From NCBI GenBank assembly GCA_016704655.1, contig JADIZR010000005.1:219629-283628 (forward strand): a DNA stretch of 64,000 bases. The letters are read 5' to 3'. Below are positions 34,296 to 44,689 of this stretch, one piece after another (positions within the stretch are counted from its first letter, which is position 1; every line of letters begins with the position of its first letter). The notes beneath the pieces were generated by a model that was not told the DNA's origin, did no database searches, and saw only the letters and a program-made list of their open reading frames with translations. The translations under genes were made by a program, and so were the position numbers. Origin of the DNA: Pseudomonadota bacterium. GTDB lineage: Bacteria > Pseudomonadota > Gammaproteobacteria > Steroidobacterales > Steroidobacteraceae.

Positions 34296-35595
34296 ATGGC
34301 TTCGACGCTCTACATGTCGGGGAGCCCGGCCGTGCGCTACGCAAGTGGCGCGGGGCTCTACTTTGCACAGGGCATTCCAAAGGGCCTCCTGCATATCGCG
34401 ATGCCGGCCTGGTTGGCGAGCCAGGGGGTCGGCACCGGAGCAATCGCCACCTACCTCGCCATCATCGTGCTGCCATGGGCTTTCAAGCTGGTCACCGGCC
34501 CGCTCATGGATCGATTCGCTTACCGACCGATGGGTGGTCGCCGCCCATGGGTGCTCGGCGCCCAGTTCGGGCTGGTCTTGAGCCTGCTGAGCCTGGCTGC
34601 AATCCATGATCCCATTGCGCAGATCGGGCTGCTGACGACGCTCGGCGTCATCATCAATACGTTCACCGCCACACAGGACGTGGCCGTGGACGGGATGGCG
34701 ATCGACCTCGTGCCCGAGTCCGAGCACGGCCGGATCAATGCGTTCATGAGCTGTGGCAAAGCCGTCGGGTGGGCGGTGACGGCCGCCCTCTCGGGCACGC
34801 TGCTGGTCAAGTATGGCCTCGCCGTCACCGGAGTGGTCGCCGCGGCCGGGGCGGGCCTGGTCCTCATTGCGTTCTTCTTTGTGCGGGAGCGCGAGGGCGA
34901 GCGCCTGCTGCCCTGGACGCAGGGCGAGGCCGTGAATCAACGCGGTGCCGCAAGCTCGTTCAAGAACGTCCTGCAAGACCTGAACGGGGTGCTCTGGACG
35001 CGCACCAGCCTCGTCGTCTCCGTTGATCATGTTCTTCGACGGAGTGGTCACCGGGTACGGCGAGGCCCTGATGCCGATCGCGGCAGTCAAGCTATTTTCT
35101 TTCACGACGACCGAGTGGTCACAGCTCGTGGCCATGATGGGGCTCACCGGCGCCTTTGCGGCACTCGCGCTCGGGCCGCTGATCGATCGCTTCGGCGCCC
35201 GGACCATGCTGCTGCTGACCATCGGCGTGGTATGTGCGCACACGTTCCTGCTGGCCGGAACGCAGCACCTGTGGACCAACAGCAGCTACGTGCTGTTCAT
35301 GCTGTCGGCGTACGTCCTGATGCAGCCTGTCACGATGGTCTGCGTCATCGCTCTCGCCATGAGCATCTGCTCCACCCGCATCTCGGCCACTCAGTTCGCG
35401 GTCTACATGTCGATGGCCAACCTCGGCCATTCCGCAGGCTCGAAGATATTCGGCAGCCTGGCGGAGTACACGAGCTTCGTGCAGAACTATGCGCTGCTGG
35501 GCGCCATCGCGGTCACGATGTTCGGCACGATTGCCATCTTTCGCAAGCACCCGGCTACAGCACCGGCAAATGCGATGGAACCCCCGACACGTTGA
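34296..35595 (+). CDS. MFS transporter (AmpG/PAT-like), one frameshift
   Basis: Twelve-helix permease in two frames. The first half, from ATG 34296, has RYASGAGLYFAQGIPKGLLHIAMPAWL, the MDRFAYRPMGGRRPWVLG loop between helices 2 and 3, and FTATQDVAVDGMAIDL, all typical of the AmpG-like group. Near 35020 the frame slips by one base and continues as LIMFFDGVVTGYGEALMPIAAVKLF to the stop at 35595. Reading through gives about 432 residues, the usual length. Related to the truncated transporter at 9 kb. Substrate unknown; AmpG itself imports muropeptides. Confidence 0.78.
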
Positions 35596-36212
35596 TACGC
35601 GATTCCAGTTCGTTCGCTGGCGCTGCAGGCCTGTCCGACCGGAGGGCCGCGGGCGAACCGGGACCGGCGGGCGTGGCGGCGACACGGCAAGAACAGCGGG
35701 CGCTCGGCGGCGGACGCCGGGGGACCGGGGCGACCACCGGCGGGGGACAGACCCCGAAAGGCCAGGCCCGGGGGGCGGCCGGCGGGGCCAGGCCGGCACC
35801 GGGGACCGCGGGGCCGCGGGGCGTGCACCACAGGGCCGGGGCCGGGGGCAAAAGAGGCCAGGGGGAACGCGGGGGGCCCCGGCCCCAGCGGGGACGGAAG
35901 GCGCCCGGGGCGGGGGCCCCCCGCGGGGGCGGCGCGGGCCCCCGGCAAACCCAACGCCGGCCACCCCGGCGGCCGAAGACCCCGGGCGGCGGGGCCCCGG
36001 GGGGGCGGGGCGGCCGCCGCGGGGGGGGAGGGGGGCAGAGGGGGCCGGACCGGGGAGGCGGGGACCACCGGGAAGGAACACCACCGCCATTACGCCCAAC
36101 ACCAGCCCGCCCCGCGGCGCGGGGGTGCGCGTCGGGGGGAAACCTGGCTGGACTTCAACTTCGCTGCGGTCCAGTCTGACCGCCGTATTTTCAACCCGAG
36201 ACTGGAGTGGCG
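35596..36212. other. Gene-free, extremely GC-rich block nearly lacking T
   Basis: 617 bases between the transporter stop and the M20 hydrolase start. From 35705 to 36089 (385 bases) the plus strand contains one T (35824), and 35825-36089 contains none, while A still occurs. Runs of G and C of 5-10 bases dominate. All stop codons on both strands need a T on the plus strand, so all six frames are open here and long frames have no meaning. I see no supported gene, repeat unit or terminator. A base-calling or assembly artefact is the simplest explanation. Confidence 0.8.
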
Positions 36213-37736
36213 ATGCGACTCGACAGGCACCTGATGATCGGCTGCGCGGCAGCACTGTTTGTGACCTTCGCGACGGCACCCGCCAGCGCGGCATCGCAAC
36301 ACCCGGGCCACGACAAGGTCGTCGCCGCCATCAAGGCCGACCAGGCCGCTGCGATCGAGCGCCTGCGCGCGTGGATCGCGCTGCCGACCATCGCCAACAT
36401 GGGCGTCAACACGCCGCAAGGCGCCGAGTACATGCGCCAACTGGCGCTGGACGCCGGGTTCCAGCAGGCAAAGGTCGTCGAGAGCGGCGGCGTGCCGGGC
36501 GTGTTTGCGACGCTCGACGCCGGGGCGAAGCACATGCTCGCCATTTACTTCATGTACGACGTCAAGCACTTCGATCCGGCGGAATGGTCGTCGCCCCCGC
36601 TCGAGGGGAAGATCGTCGAACGACCGGGCGAGGGACAGGCGCTGGTGGGTCGCGGCGCGGTCAACCAGAAAGGCCCGCAGATGGCCTTCCTCACTGCGCT
36701 GCATGCGTTCAAGGATGCGGGCGTCAAGCTACCGGTCAACCTCGTCCTCGTAGCCGAGGGTGAGGAAGAAATCGGCTCGACCAACTTTCCGACGTTGCTC
36801 GCAGATCCAGAAATCATGGCGGCACTGCAGCGCTCAGTGGGCGTCATGATGCCGTCGACCGGCCAGGCTCGTGACGGTTCGATGTCGCTCGACCTCGGCG
36901 CCAAGGGCGTGATCGAAGTCCAGCTGATTTCGAGCGGCGACAAGTGGGGCCGCGGTCCCGCCAAGGACGTCCATTCGAGCCTGATGGCGCGAGTCGACAG
37001 CCCCGCCTGGCATCTTGTCAAAGCACTCGATACGCTGGTGGCCGACGACGGCTTCACGCCGACGGTCGACGGCTGGTTCGAGAACGTGCGCCCTCTTACG
37101 CCACGCGAAAAAGAGCTGCTCGCCGCGAGCCTCCCCAAGGACGAGGAAGCCGTCAAGAAAGTATTGGGTGTGCGCCACTGGATCAAGGACGAGGACTTTC
37201 TTACCAGCACCTACCGCCTGGCTTCGCAGCCGACGGTCAACATCCAGGGCCTCGTCAGCGGCTACACGGGGCCAGGCGGCAAGACAGTGCTCCCCGGTCG
37301 TGCAGAGGCCAAGCTGGACTTCCGCCTGGTGCCCGACATGACCAAGGACGAGGCCGTCGAGAAACTCAAGGCGCATCTCGCCAAGCGCGGATTCGGTGAC
37401 ATCGAGGTCATCGTCAGTGGCGGCTACAGCCCGACCGAATCGCCCGAGGACAGCGTCGTCATCCAGGCGGGTGCGGCCGCACTAAAGAAAGCCGGGATCG
37501 ATTACAGCCTGTTTCCGCGTCGCGCCGGAAGCTGGCCAGGCGTCGTCTTCACGGGGCCACCGCTCAAGATGGCAGCAGGCCACTTCGGCGTGGGTCGCGG
37601 CGGCGGTGCGCACGCGCCGGACGAATGGCTGCTGATCGAGAGCAGCGATCCAAGAGTCGCGGGCTATGCGCAGCAGGCGGAGGCGTTCGTCGACTACCTC
37701 TACGAAGTTGCGCCAGCGGCGAAGGCTCGACACTAG
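36213..37736 (+). CDS. Secreted M20-like metallo-hydrolase with altered metal-ligand positions
   Basis: About 507 residues. ATG 36213 has GGAG five bases upstream and begins a signal peptide (MRLDRHLMIGCAAALFVTFATAPASA). The M20 layout is clear: IYFMYDVKHFDP, GRGAVNQKGP, LVAEGEEEIGS, a dimerisation lid domain, and GGAHAPDEW near the end. However, the first zinc His (usual GHYDV) is Met, and the bridging Asp (usual GRGxxDxKG) is Asn. The catalytic Glu pair and the last His remain. Either this subfamily uses a different metal site, or it is not an active peptidase. Stand-alone gene. Confidence 0.82.
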   Translation: MRLDRHLMIGCAAALFVTFATAPASAASQHPGHDKVVAAIKADQAAAIERLRAWIALPTIANMGVNTPQGAEYMRQLALDAGFQQAKVVESGGVPGVFATLDAGAKHMLAIYFMYDVKHFDPAEWSSPPLEGKIVERPGEGQALVGRGAVNQKGPQMAFLTALHAFKDAGVKLPVNLVLVAEGEEEIGSTNFPTLLADPEIMAALQRSVGVMMPSTGQARDGSMSLDLGAKGVIEVQLISSGDKWGRGPAKDVHSSLMARVDSPAWHLVKALDTLVADDGFTPTVDGWFENVRPLTPREKELLAASLPKDEEAVKKVLGVRHWIKDEDFLTSTYRLASQPTVNIQGLVSGYTGPGGKTVLPGRAEAKLDFRLVPDMTKDEAVEKLKAHLAKRGFGDIEVIVSGGYSPTESPEDSVVIQAGAAALKKAGIDYSLFPRRAGSWPGVVFTGPPLKMAAGHFGVGRGGGAHAPDEWLLIESSDPRVAGYAQQAEAFVDYLYEVAPAAKARH

Positions 37737-37744
37737 CTGCGTGC

Positions 37745-38880
37745 TTACCAGCTCTTGAGGGGAAACCTGATCGGCGCAGGCGGCGACCAGGGAAGGTTTC
37801 CCTCGCGCAGGAGCCGTGCGAAGTTCGGCGTCGCGTGCAGGTCGAAGGGGGTGCCGCAACCGCAACGATCGGTGATGCGCAGCAGGATCGCCGGCCCGAG
37901 CGTCATGGCATCGATTTCCGCCGCCGCGCGATTGGCCGTCCCACGGTCGCCGAACACCGCCGCCCGACAGGCCTGTCCTGCCGGCCAGGTGTCTGAGGTC
38001 CAGCGGCGCCATACGCGTCATCGCGAGGCGTGTCAGCCGAGTGGATCCAGCGCAGGCGCTGCAGGTCCCTGGCCAGGGCCGCCTCGCCATGGCCGAAGAC
38101 GCTTGCAGTCTGGTCGATCCAGAGCCCGTGGCGGCACGCATTGCGTCCGGCGAAGGCTCGCGCGATCTGGTCCTGCAGTGATCGCCAGTCCGGGGAAACT
38201 GTCGTCCGCACGACCTGGATGACGCGCCTCTGGTCCGGATCACGCTCGTGGCGATACGCGGCTTCGAAGTCCGCGGCGAGCTGCCGGTTCGCAGCATCGA
38301 TGCCGACTCCCGTTGCCGATACGAGCGCGGGCCCGTGGCCCGGCGCCTCGTCGATGAGAAAATGCGCGTAGTAGTCCGCATGCTGGAAGAAGGCGTCCGC
38401 GAAGTCCGGCTTGCGCGCGATCGCCGCCTCGATTCGTTGGCGCGCGCCAGCGGGGCAGTAACGGACCGTTGCGCGCTGAAACTCCACTCCCGCGGTGGCT
38501 AGAACGCTTCGACGTCGTGCACCCCGATAGCGTCCATCGTGGCGCGCTTGCGCTCGTCGAGCAGGACGCCGAGCGCGCCGGCGACGCTTTCGGCGATCCG
38601 GGTCTGCACCGCGAAGGCGTCGCCGACGGAATGGTCATACGTCTGCGACCACAGATGAAATCCATCGGCGGCCGAACACGGCGGTCCTCGGGCACGGAGG
38701 CTGCGGCCGGGGATCGCCGAGGGGGACCGTTGCAGGCCGCGGTCGCCGGTACCAGGCGACGACCAGTGCATCTGGCAGGCCCAGCAGCACGGCAAGCGGC
38801 CATTATGAAAGTCTGGTCGGCCCCCGGGCCCCCGACAATGCAGCCCGGCGTTCGCGAGCGAACGCGTCCCGGCACTCACT
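37745..38880 (-). pseudogene. TolB-like/TPR family gene, broken
   Basis: Remains of a fourth member of the TolB-TPR family. Reading 5' to 3' on the minus strand: DGFHLWSQTYDHSVGDAFAVQTRIAESVAGAL (about 38680-38560), a pattern diagnostic of the TolB-like domain; then IEAAIARKPDFADAFFQHADYYAHFLIDEAPGH in a second frame (about 38430-38340), a TPR-like section, continuing to about 38010; and a tail ITDRCGCGTPFDLHATPNFARLLREGN in a third frame ending at 37745. At least three frame changes occur, and no clear 5' end remains. Could be decay or poor sequence, since the neighbouring gene is broken in the same way. Confidence 0.6.
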
Positions 38881-40211
38881 CCCGCGCCGTGAACGCCTCC
38901 AGCGCGCCGTAGCCACGCTGATCAATGCGATCCAACCGCGCGTCCAGCGGCGGGTGCGTTTTGTAGAGTTGCGCCAGGCTCGCCGACTCGCTGCCGAGCG
39001 CGGTGAGTTTCTGCAGCACGGCATACAGCGTCAGCGGATTCATGCCGGCACGGGCCAGATAGAACTCCGCAGCCTGGTCCGAGCGGTACTCGGCCTCGCG
39101 ATCCAGCGATGTCAGCATGATGGCCGCGCCGTTTTTCTCGGCGTATCGCCTGGCGTAGCTGCCGGCGATACTGTCGTTGCCGACCGTGACATTCTTGACC
39201 GCCTCGTCCTTGCCGACGGACGCCAGTTCCTGCTTGCGGATCACCTTGTAGTGATCGCGCTGCACGCAGTGACTGATCTCGTGCCCCAGCACGGCCGCCA
39301 CCTCGCTGTCCGACGCCAGCAGCTCGTACAGGCCGCGCGTAACCAGGGATGTAGCCAGCCGGTGCGGCGAATGCGTTGACTTCGGAGTGTCGATCACGCC
39401 AAAGGTCCACGGCAGTTCGGGACGACTCGTCTGCGAGGCACCCAGCGTCCGACCAGGTTGACGCGTTGCTGTGCGCTCGCATCGTCCCACAATGGACGTG
39501 CGCCAAGAATGCGGCCCGCAATTTCGGGGCCGAGCGCCATCTCCTCCGCTGCCAGCTCGTCCTCGGACTTCGGTACCACCTTAGCGGCCGTGTCCAGCTT
39601 CGTGCCGACGTTGACGCCGAATGAGCCGAGCAGGCCGCCCACGGATTTAGCCAGTTCCGATTTCGAAGCAGCGGGTTCGACTGGCGGCTTCCCCGACTTC
39701 CTGGCGGCCTTGGCTTCTCCGGTATACGCCACGGCTGTCGCCTGCCAACCCTGCTCCCCGGCATACGCGGCGGCGGCGGACGTATCGACGCGATGCCCGA
39801 CCATCGCGTCCAATTGCCCCTGGTTCAGCGCTGCCGTGACCTGAGGTCGCTTTCCTCGATGCCACGCACACCCGCGGTTTCGGTGACGCGCCCCTTGCCG
39901 GCCTTGCCGCCCATCAGCACGCGCAGGTTGGCCTCGCCATCCTCGGTGCCGGCATAGGCCACGCGCACGTCATTGACGCGCACGAAGCCCGGCGCTCCTG
40001 CGGCCATCAGCAACTGGTACCACAGGCCCTGCTGCGCGGCGATCTTGACTGCCGTGTCGCGCTGCAAGGTCGCCACCTTGGGCGCGTCTAATCTGGGCTC
40101 GGCATACACGTCAGCAGTGGGCTTGTGCACGACGGCCGGCAGCTCCTCGGCCTGCGCACTCAAAGCGACCAGTGCAGCCGCCGACAGAATGATTGAAATG
40201 CTGCGCATCAT
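38876..40211 (-). pseudogene. SH3 / M48 family metalloprotease, several frameshifts
   Basis: One gene in at least four frame segments. ATG 40211 starts a signal peptide (SIISLSAAALVALSAQA-like) and a bacterial SH3 domain (VYAEPRLDAPKVATLQRDTAVKI). After a break near 39835 it continues LDAMVGHRVDTSAAAAYAGEQG, breaks near 39435 and again near 39370, then runs through the zinc protease core: VAAVLGHEISHCVQRDH (HExxH) and the third-ligand region DREAEYRSDQAAEFYLARAG. All catalytic residues survive, which argues for sequence error. The M48 fold would be a periplasmic protease involved in envelope quality control. The start overlaps the upstream CHASE2 gene stop. Confidence 0.75.
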
Positions 40212-42046
40212 GATCCTCCCGACGACACATCCGCAGGGTCGAAGAACTCGGTTCGCCGCGCCAGCGGCGATTCGCTCGAGGCGGCCACCGCCTGGCCGAC
40301 CAGCTCACGCAGGCGACGGCGCTCGCCGCGATCGCTATCCGCGGCGCCATCATCGATCTCGGCGCAAGCGAATGCCAGTCGCACGCTGCCGTCATCGGAC
40401 AGTCGTGCGTCGTATTCCGCCAGTTGCCGCTCGAGCCTGGCGAGATCTTGCCTGGCCGCAGCACGAGCTGCAGCCTCGGTTTCGCCGTGCCACACCAGCA
40501 CCATCAAGTCATCCAGCGCTTCGTGCAGCCAGCTCTTGCGCTCCACCACACCCTCCAGCATTACCGCGTCGCTGCCGGCATACAGGAAGCGTCGCAACCG
40601 ACGGCGGTATTCGCGCCGACGTCGCGCCGCGGCCCTGGCGCCGAGTTGCGCGTCGGGCACGAAGCGCAGACGCGCGATTGCCAGCCAGCGATCCCGGTCC
40701 GGCGCGAACTCGTGCAGGAAGTCGCCATTGCCCACCGCCCGCCCGCGCTGTATGCCTGCGTACAGCCGGCACAGGCCGAAGACCAGGCTGACGAAGCCGA
40801 CGCTGGCGAAGATGTCGAAGAAGAACCCGAAGTAAGTGAGTCCCACGAACGCGGCCGTCAACATGGTCACGTTGGCGGCGACGAAGACCGAGTCGATGTC
40901 GGTGGCCGGTTCGCCGCGGTAGAAGGCGAATGCGGTCAGCGTAGCGAACAACATGGCGATGATGTACTTGAGCCACGCCGGCGGCGCCCGAATGGCACTG
41001 TTCGCGAGCAGAGCTTCGGTCGCCTCGGCCAGGACCTCGACGCCCGGCATGACGGGATCGACGGGAGTGGGCTTGGCATCATTGAGTCCGGCAGCCGTAT
41101 AGCCAACCAGCGCCACGCGGCCCTTCAGTGCCGGCGGCGTCGCCGTCGCATCGCGACAGACAGGCTGACCGGTCAACAGGTCGGCAGCGCTGATACGCGG
41201 CAACCGCGTGTCCTGGCGCCAGTTCGGTCGCACAGCGGCTGCAAAGTCACCTGGCGCTCGCGCCGTAGCGGTGGTCGCCAGGCGCAACGGCAGCGACGGC
41301 AACGCCCAGTCGCCAGCGGTTTCGCGCAACGGAATGTCACGCAGTACACCGTCGGCATTGCGCGTGACATTGGCAATCGCGCTGAAGCGGGCCATTGCCT
41401 CGCCGTACGGCAGCAGCAAGGCAACCTGCGGGTCAAATCGTGGACTGAGCTGCAGCGGAAACGCCGCAGGAGCTTGCGACGCCCGCAACGGCGAACCCTC
41501 GTCGTAGTCAGGATGCAGTCGCGTAGAACTGAAAACGAACCGGCCGCCGCCGCCTCGGGCCATTGCTTCGAGGCTTTCGTCGCCAGCGGGATCTGTTGGG
41601 GAGGAATCGACGAACAGCACGTCGTAGCCGACCAGGCCCACCTCGGCACGATCGAGCTGGTCGAGCAGATCCGCGTGCCGTTGCCGGCTCCACGGCCAGC
41701 CGCCTTCGTTGCGGGCGCGGAAATATTCGATCGAGCACTCGTCGATTTCGACCACGACCACGCGGCCGGAAGGCTGCGGCTCGAACGGCCGCCACTGCAC
41801 CACGCGATCGAAGATCGCATCCTCAGCCGAGTTGAGCGAGCGGGCGTGGCCCCAGTCCCAGGCGAGCCAGGCGATCGCGCCAATCGCGAGCAACGGATAG
41901 AACGCGAACTTCAGCCGCAACGCGACTTGTGCAAACGGCCGCCGGTAACTGCGCTCAACCCTGGTCCACGCCAGGATGAAGCCGTGGCCGAATGCCGCCA
42001 GGCTCGAGTCAATCCATGAGAGCACGCGGTCCGACAACCTGCCCAT
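40208..42046 (-). CDS. CHASE2 domain membrane sensor protein without output domain
   Basis: About 612 residues. One membrane segment (FYPLLAIGAIAWLAW), then a large extracytoplasmic CHASE2 domain (about 85-350: DAIFDRVVQWRP, VVVVEIDECSIEYF, GRVALVGYTAAGLND), then three membrane segments (YIIAMLFATLTAFAFY and following) and a cytoplasmic tail of about 190 residues rich in Arg and Ala with coiled-coil character. No kinase, cyclase or GGDEF domain is present. ATG 42046 follows a GGGGGA. The stop overlaps the M48 gene start as ATGA, so the sensor and the protease are likely one unit. Confidence 0.82.
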   Translation of the reverse strand: MGRLSDRVLSWIDSSLAAFGHGFILAWTRVERSYRRPFAQVALRLKFAFYPLLAIGAIAWLAWDWGHARSLNSAEDAIFDRVVQWRPFEPQPSGRVVVVEIDECSIEYFRARNEGGWPWSRQRHADLLDQLDRAEVGLVGYDVLFVDSSPTDPAGDESLEAMARGGGGRFVFSSTRLHPDYDEGSPLRASQAPAAFPLQLSPRFDPQVALLLPYGEAMARFSAIANVTRNADGVLRDIPLRETAGDWALPSLPLRLATTATARAPGDFAAAVRPNWRQDTRLPRISAADLLTGQPVCRDATATPPALKGRVALVGYTAAGLNDAKPTPVDPVMPGVEVLAEATEALLANSAIRAPPAWLKYIIAMLFATLTAFAFYRGEPATDIDSVFVAANVTMLTAAFVGLTYFGFFFDIFASVGFVSLVFGLCRLYAGIQRGRAVGNGDFLHEFAPDRDRWLAIARLRFVPDAQLGARAAARRRREYRRRLRRFLYAGSDAVMLEGVVERKSWLHEALDDLMVLVWHGETEAAARAAARQDLARLERQLAEYDARLSDDGSVRLAFACAEIDDGAADSDRGERRRLRELVGQAVAASSESPLARRTEFFDPADVSSGGS

Positions 42047-42130
42047 CGTTTGCGATCCCCCGCGCAAATGATGGCAGGTTTAGCAGGCTGCCGGGCCAGA
42101 CCGGCAGATGCCGATCGTCAGGCAGCGGCT

Positions 42131-42657
42131 TTACGGGCGCGAGCGGTCGACTTCCGGACCGCGCTTTGCCTTGCGGGCACGGGTACCCGCCGCCTTGAGC
42201 GGCACTTCCTCGGCCTTCTCAAAGACCTGGCCATACAGGTGGGTCCCGATCTTGCGTGCGTCACGGCCGGCGACCCTGAAAATCTCGACCGCGCGGGTCG
42301 CCTCATCCACGATGCGATCACGGGTGGCGCCAAGCATTTCGGCCTGTTCGAGCACCAGGTAAACGACGTTTTCCGCTGCCACGGCGCGCTCGAGACGCAG
42401 GGCCGCAGCGGTCAGTGCCGACGTGACGACGTCCGACTCCAGTTCGATCAGGTCCTGCATGGCGTTCTGCGATACCGCCGCGAACTTCACGCCCGAATGC
42501 GCAAATGCGCGCACTGGCGCCTTCAGCGCCTTGATGCCGGCGGCCGAATTCACGGCGACTTCCCGCATGGACTCGATCGGCTGCTCACGGAACTCTGGAC
42601 CTGGTCAACGAGGGCTTGCCCCTGCTCACTCACAAACTCATTGGTATAGGCAATCAT
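42131..42657 (-). CDS. Phasin family protein, one frameshift
   Basis: PHA-granule-associated protein of about 175 residues. ATG 42657, with GGAG 7 bases upstream, gives MIAYTNEFVSEQGQALVDQVQ; the frame slips near 42594 and continues FREQPIESMREVAVNSAAGIKAL to the stop at 42131. The helical core with AFAHSGVKFAAVSQNAMQDLIELES and the Lys/Arg-rich Ala tail are typical of phasins. It implies that the organism stores polyhydroxyalkanoate. A perfect palindrome resembling a PhaR site lies 37 bases upstream. Confidence 0.78.
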
Positions 42658-42693
42658 CTTGTGCTCCTTGGGCTGATGCCACGAAACAGCTCT

Positions 42694-42708
42694 TGCTGCA
42701 TTGCAGCA
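42694..42708. promoter_or_regulatory. PhaR-like operator upstream of phasin gene
   Basis: TGCTGCATTGCAGCA is a perfect 15-base palindrome and contains CTGC-N3-GCAG, the motif bound by the PHA-responsive repressor PhaR in other proteobacteria. It is 37 bases upstream of the phasin start, where a repressor would block transcription. No phaR gene is in the window. Confidence 0.6.
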
Positions 42709-42757
42709 TAACGCTTGGCTGATCGCCGTTACATAAGGAATTGACGGGGCCTGCGGT

Positions 42758-44612
42758 CTAACGAAGTCCGATACGGTTGATCAGCTCGGTGTATCGAGGG
42801 TCGGTGCGTAACGGCTCATAACCGGGATCTAGGTGCAAATAGATCAGGCCGGCCGAGCGCGCCTGGTAGGCCCGCTCAAGCGCGTCGAAGGCCCGATCGA
42901 GGTCGCCCACCGCGGCGTGACCCATCGCCAGGTACTCGGCGCGCACGTACTGCTGTCGTGACTCGCCCTCCAGGCGCGCGAGGATCTCCTCCGCCTCCTC
43001 ACGACGGCCGAGTGACGCCAGCGCCCGTACGATCATCGCATCGTAGGAACGTACGGCCGTGTCGAGGCCCTGGCCGCGCTGGAACCAGTCGAGGGCCTGC
43101 TCGGCGTCGCCCTGCGCAAGGTACGCGGAGCCGACGAACACGAAGCCGCGGCCATACTTTTCATCGATCTCGAACGTCTCTGCACCCTGCGCGATGGCTG
43201 CCTTGTAGTCTTTGGCATACAAGAGCAGGCGCGTGGCCCAGCCGAAGTACTCGACCCGCAGCGGGTCGAGTTCCAGAGCGCGGCGCACCGCGGCGATCCC
43301 GTCCGCCAGGCGTCCCACCACCGGCAGCGCTGTAGCCAGGACCCAGTGCGCCTCCGCGTTGTTGGGACTGAGCGCCACGGCACGCTCGACGTGGCGCACG
43401 CCGTCCGCGAACTTCCACTCGTGCCAACTCAACACCTTGCCGATCGAAATCATTGCATCGGCAAGTTCGGGATCCCGCTGCAGCGCTCGCTCGGCCGCCG
43501 ACTTGGCGCGGGGATACGCGTCGTCCGGCGGAACCCAGTCATCTGCGAGGTCGCACCATACGTCGGCGATGCCGGCGTAGGCGCGTGCAAATCCGGGATC
43601 CTGCAGCAGCGCGTTCTGGAAGAGGTCGTAGGCCTTGCGCAGGCCGACCTCGCTGAACTTGTTGAAATGAAAACGACCCTTGAGATACGTCGTGTACGCG
43701 TCGAGACTCTTGGTCGGCGCCACGACGCCTGCCGCGTCGCCAGTCAGCTGCAGCTTCAACGCGTCGACGATGGACCGTGAAATGTCGTCCTGGACCGCGA
43801 AAATGTCTTCGAGCTGGCGGTCGTAGGTTTCGGACCAGAGTTGGTAGCCGTTGTCGACGTTGACCAGCTGCGCCGCAATCCGAATCGTTGCCCCCGCGCA
43901 CGCTGCCTTCGAGCAGAGTGGTCACACCGAGCTTCTCGCCGATCTGGCGAACATTGACGTCCTTGCGTCCTTTGAACGCGAAGCAAGACGAGCGGGAGGC
44001 GACATGGATGCCCGGAACTTTCGACAGGGCGTTGATGATTTCCTCGGTCATGCCATCGCTGAAATACTCGTTCTCGGGATCGGCACTCATGTTTGCGAGC
44101 GGCAGGACCGCAATCGCCTTCGGCCCCGACGCAAGCTTTGGCGGGTCCGTCGGCGCGTGCCGGGTATCGCCTGCGTTCGGTCGCGACGTCGCCTGGGCCG
44201 CGCGTTCCGCGAAAGCAGCAAACGCAGAGTCTCCGGTCAGTCGCGACCACTGTCGTTCGCGAAAACGGTCGGGTACTCGAGCCAGTGCATCACTGGTCTC
44301 GTCGATCACCACCGGCATGAGGAAAGCCTGGTCGTCGGAAATCAGGTGCGAGCGATCGACCGCAAGTTTCCATTCCAGCCGGAAGTAACCTTCACTGCGC
44401 AACTCGGTGTTCTTCGAGATGACCGGCACGAACAGCATGCAATCCTGATCCGCTTGCGGGATCGACACGTCCCACGCATCGCCGCCGCGCAGTTCGCTCT
44501 GGTCGAACCACACCTCGAGCCCCGCCGCGCGCAGTGCATCGGCGATGCGCCGTGCGATCTCCGCGTCCTGCGAGGCATAGCTCAAAAAAACGGCTCTTGT
44601 GTCTTCGCTCAT
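42758..44612 (-). CDS. TIR / TolB-like / TPR protein, one frameshift
   Basis: About 617 residues if read through. Start ATG 44612. TIR domain at 1-140: VFLSYASQDAEIARRIADAL, the VWFDQSELRGGDAWD loop and a Glu in YFRLEWKLA at the position of the TIR catalytic Glu. TolB-like domain from about 165: IAVLPLANMSADPENEYFSDGMTEEII. The frame slips near 43903, after VTTLLEGSVR, and continues in the next frame to DAYTTYLKGRFHFNKFSEVGLRKAY and about six TPR repeats ending at 42758. The break is in a GC run and everything else is conserved, so sequence error is likely. Second complete TIR member in the window. Confidence 0.8.
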
Positions 44613-44689
44613 GGCAGGACGTGCGTGCTGTTGGTCGGCTGACGGACTGGGGGCGAAGACGGCCTGACCGGTTCGCTGTTTCGAGTCGT

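Noticed and set aside
35119..36294. Long open frames on both strands across the GC-rich block
   Set aside because: Stop codons on either strand require a T on the plus strand, and the block lacks T. The frames have no family features and extreme Gly/Pro/Arg composition.
44430..44480. Possible second frame break in the TIR domain of the 44.6-kb gene (IPQADQDCMLF)
   Set aside because: The given frame keeps the family pattern, including the Cys and the LFVPVIS strand, on both sides. Substitution is enough to explain it.
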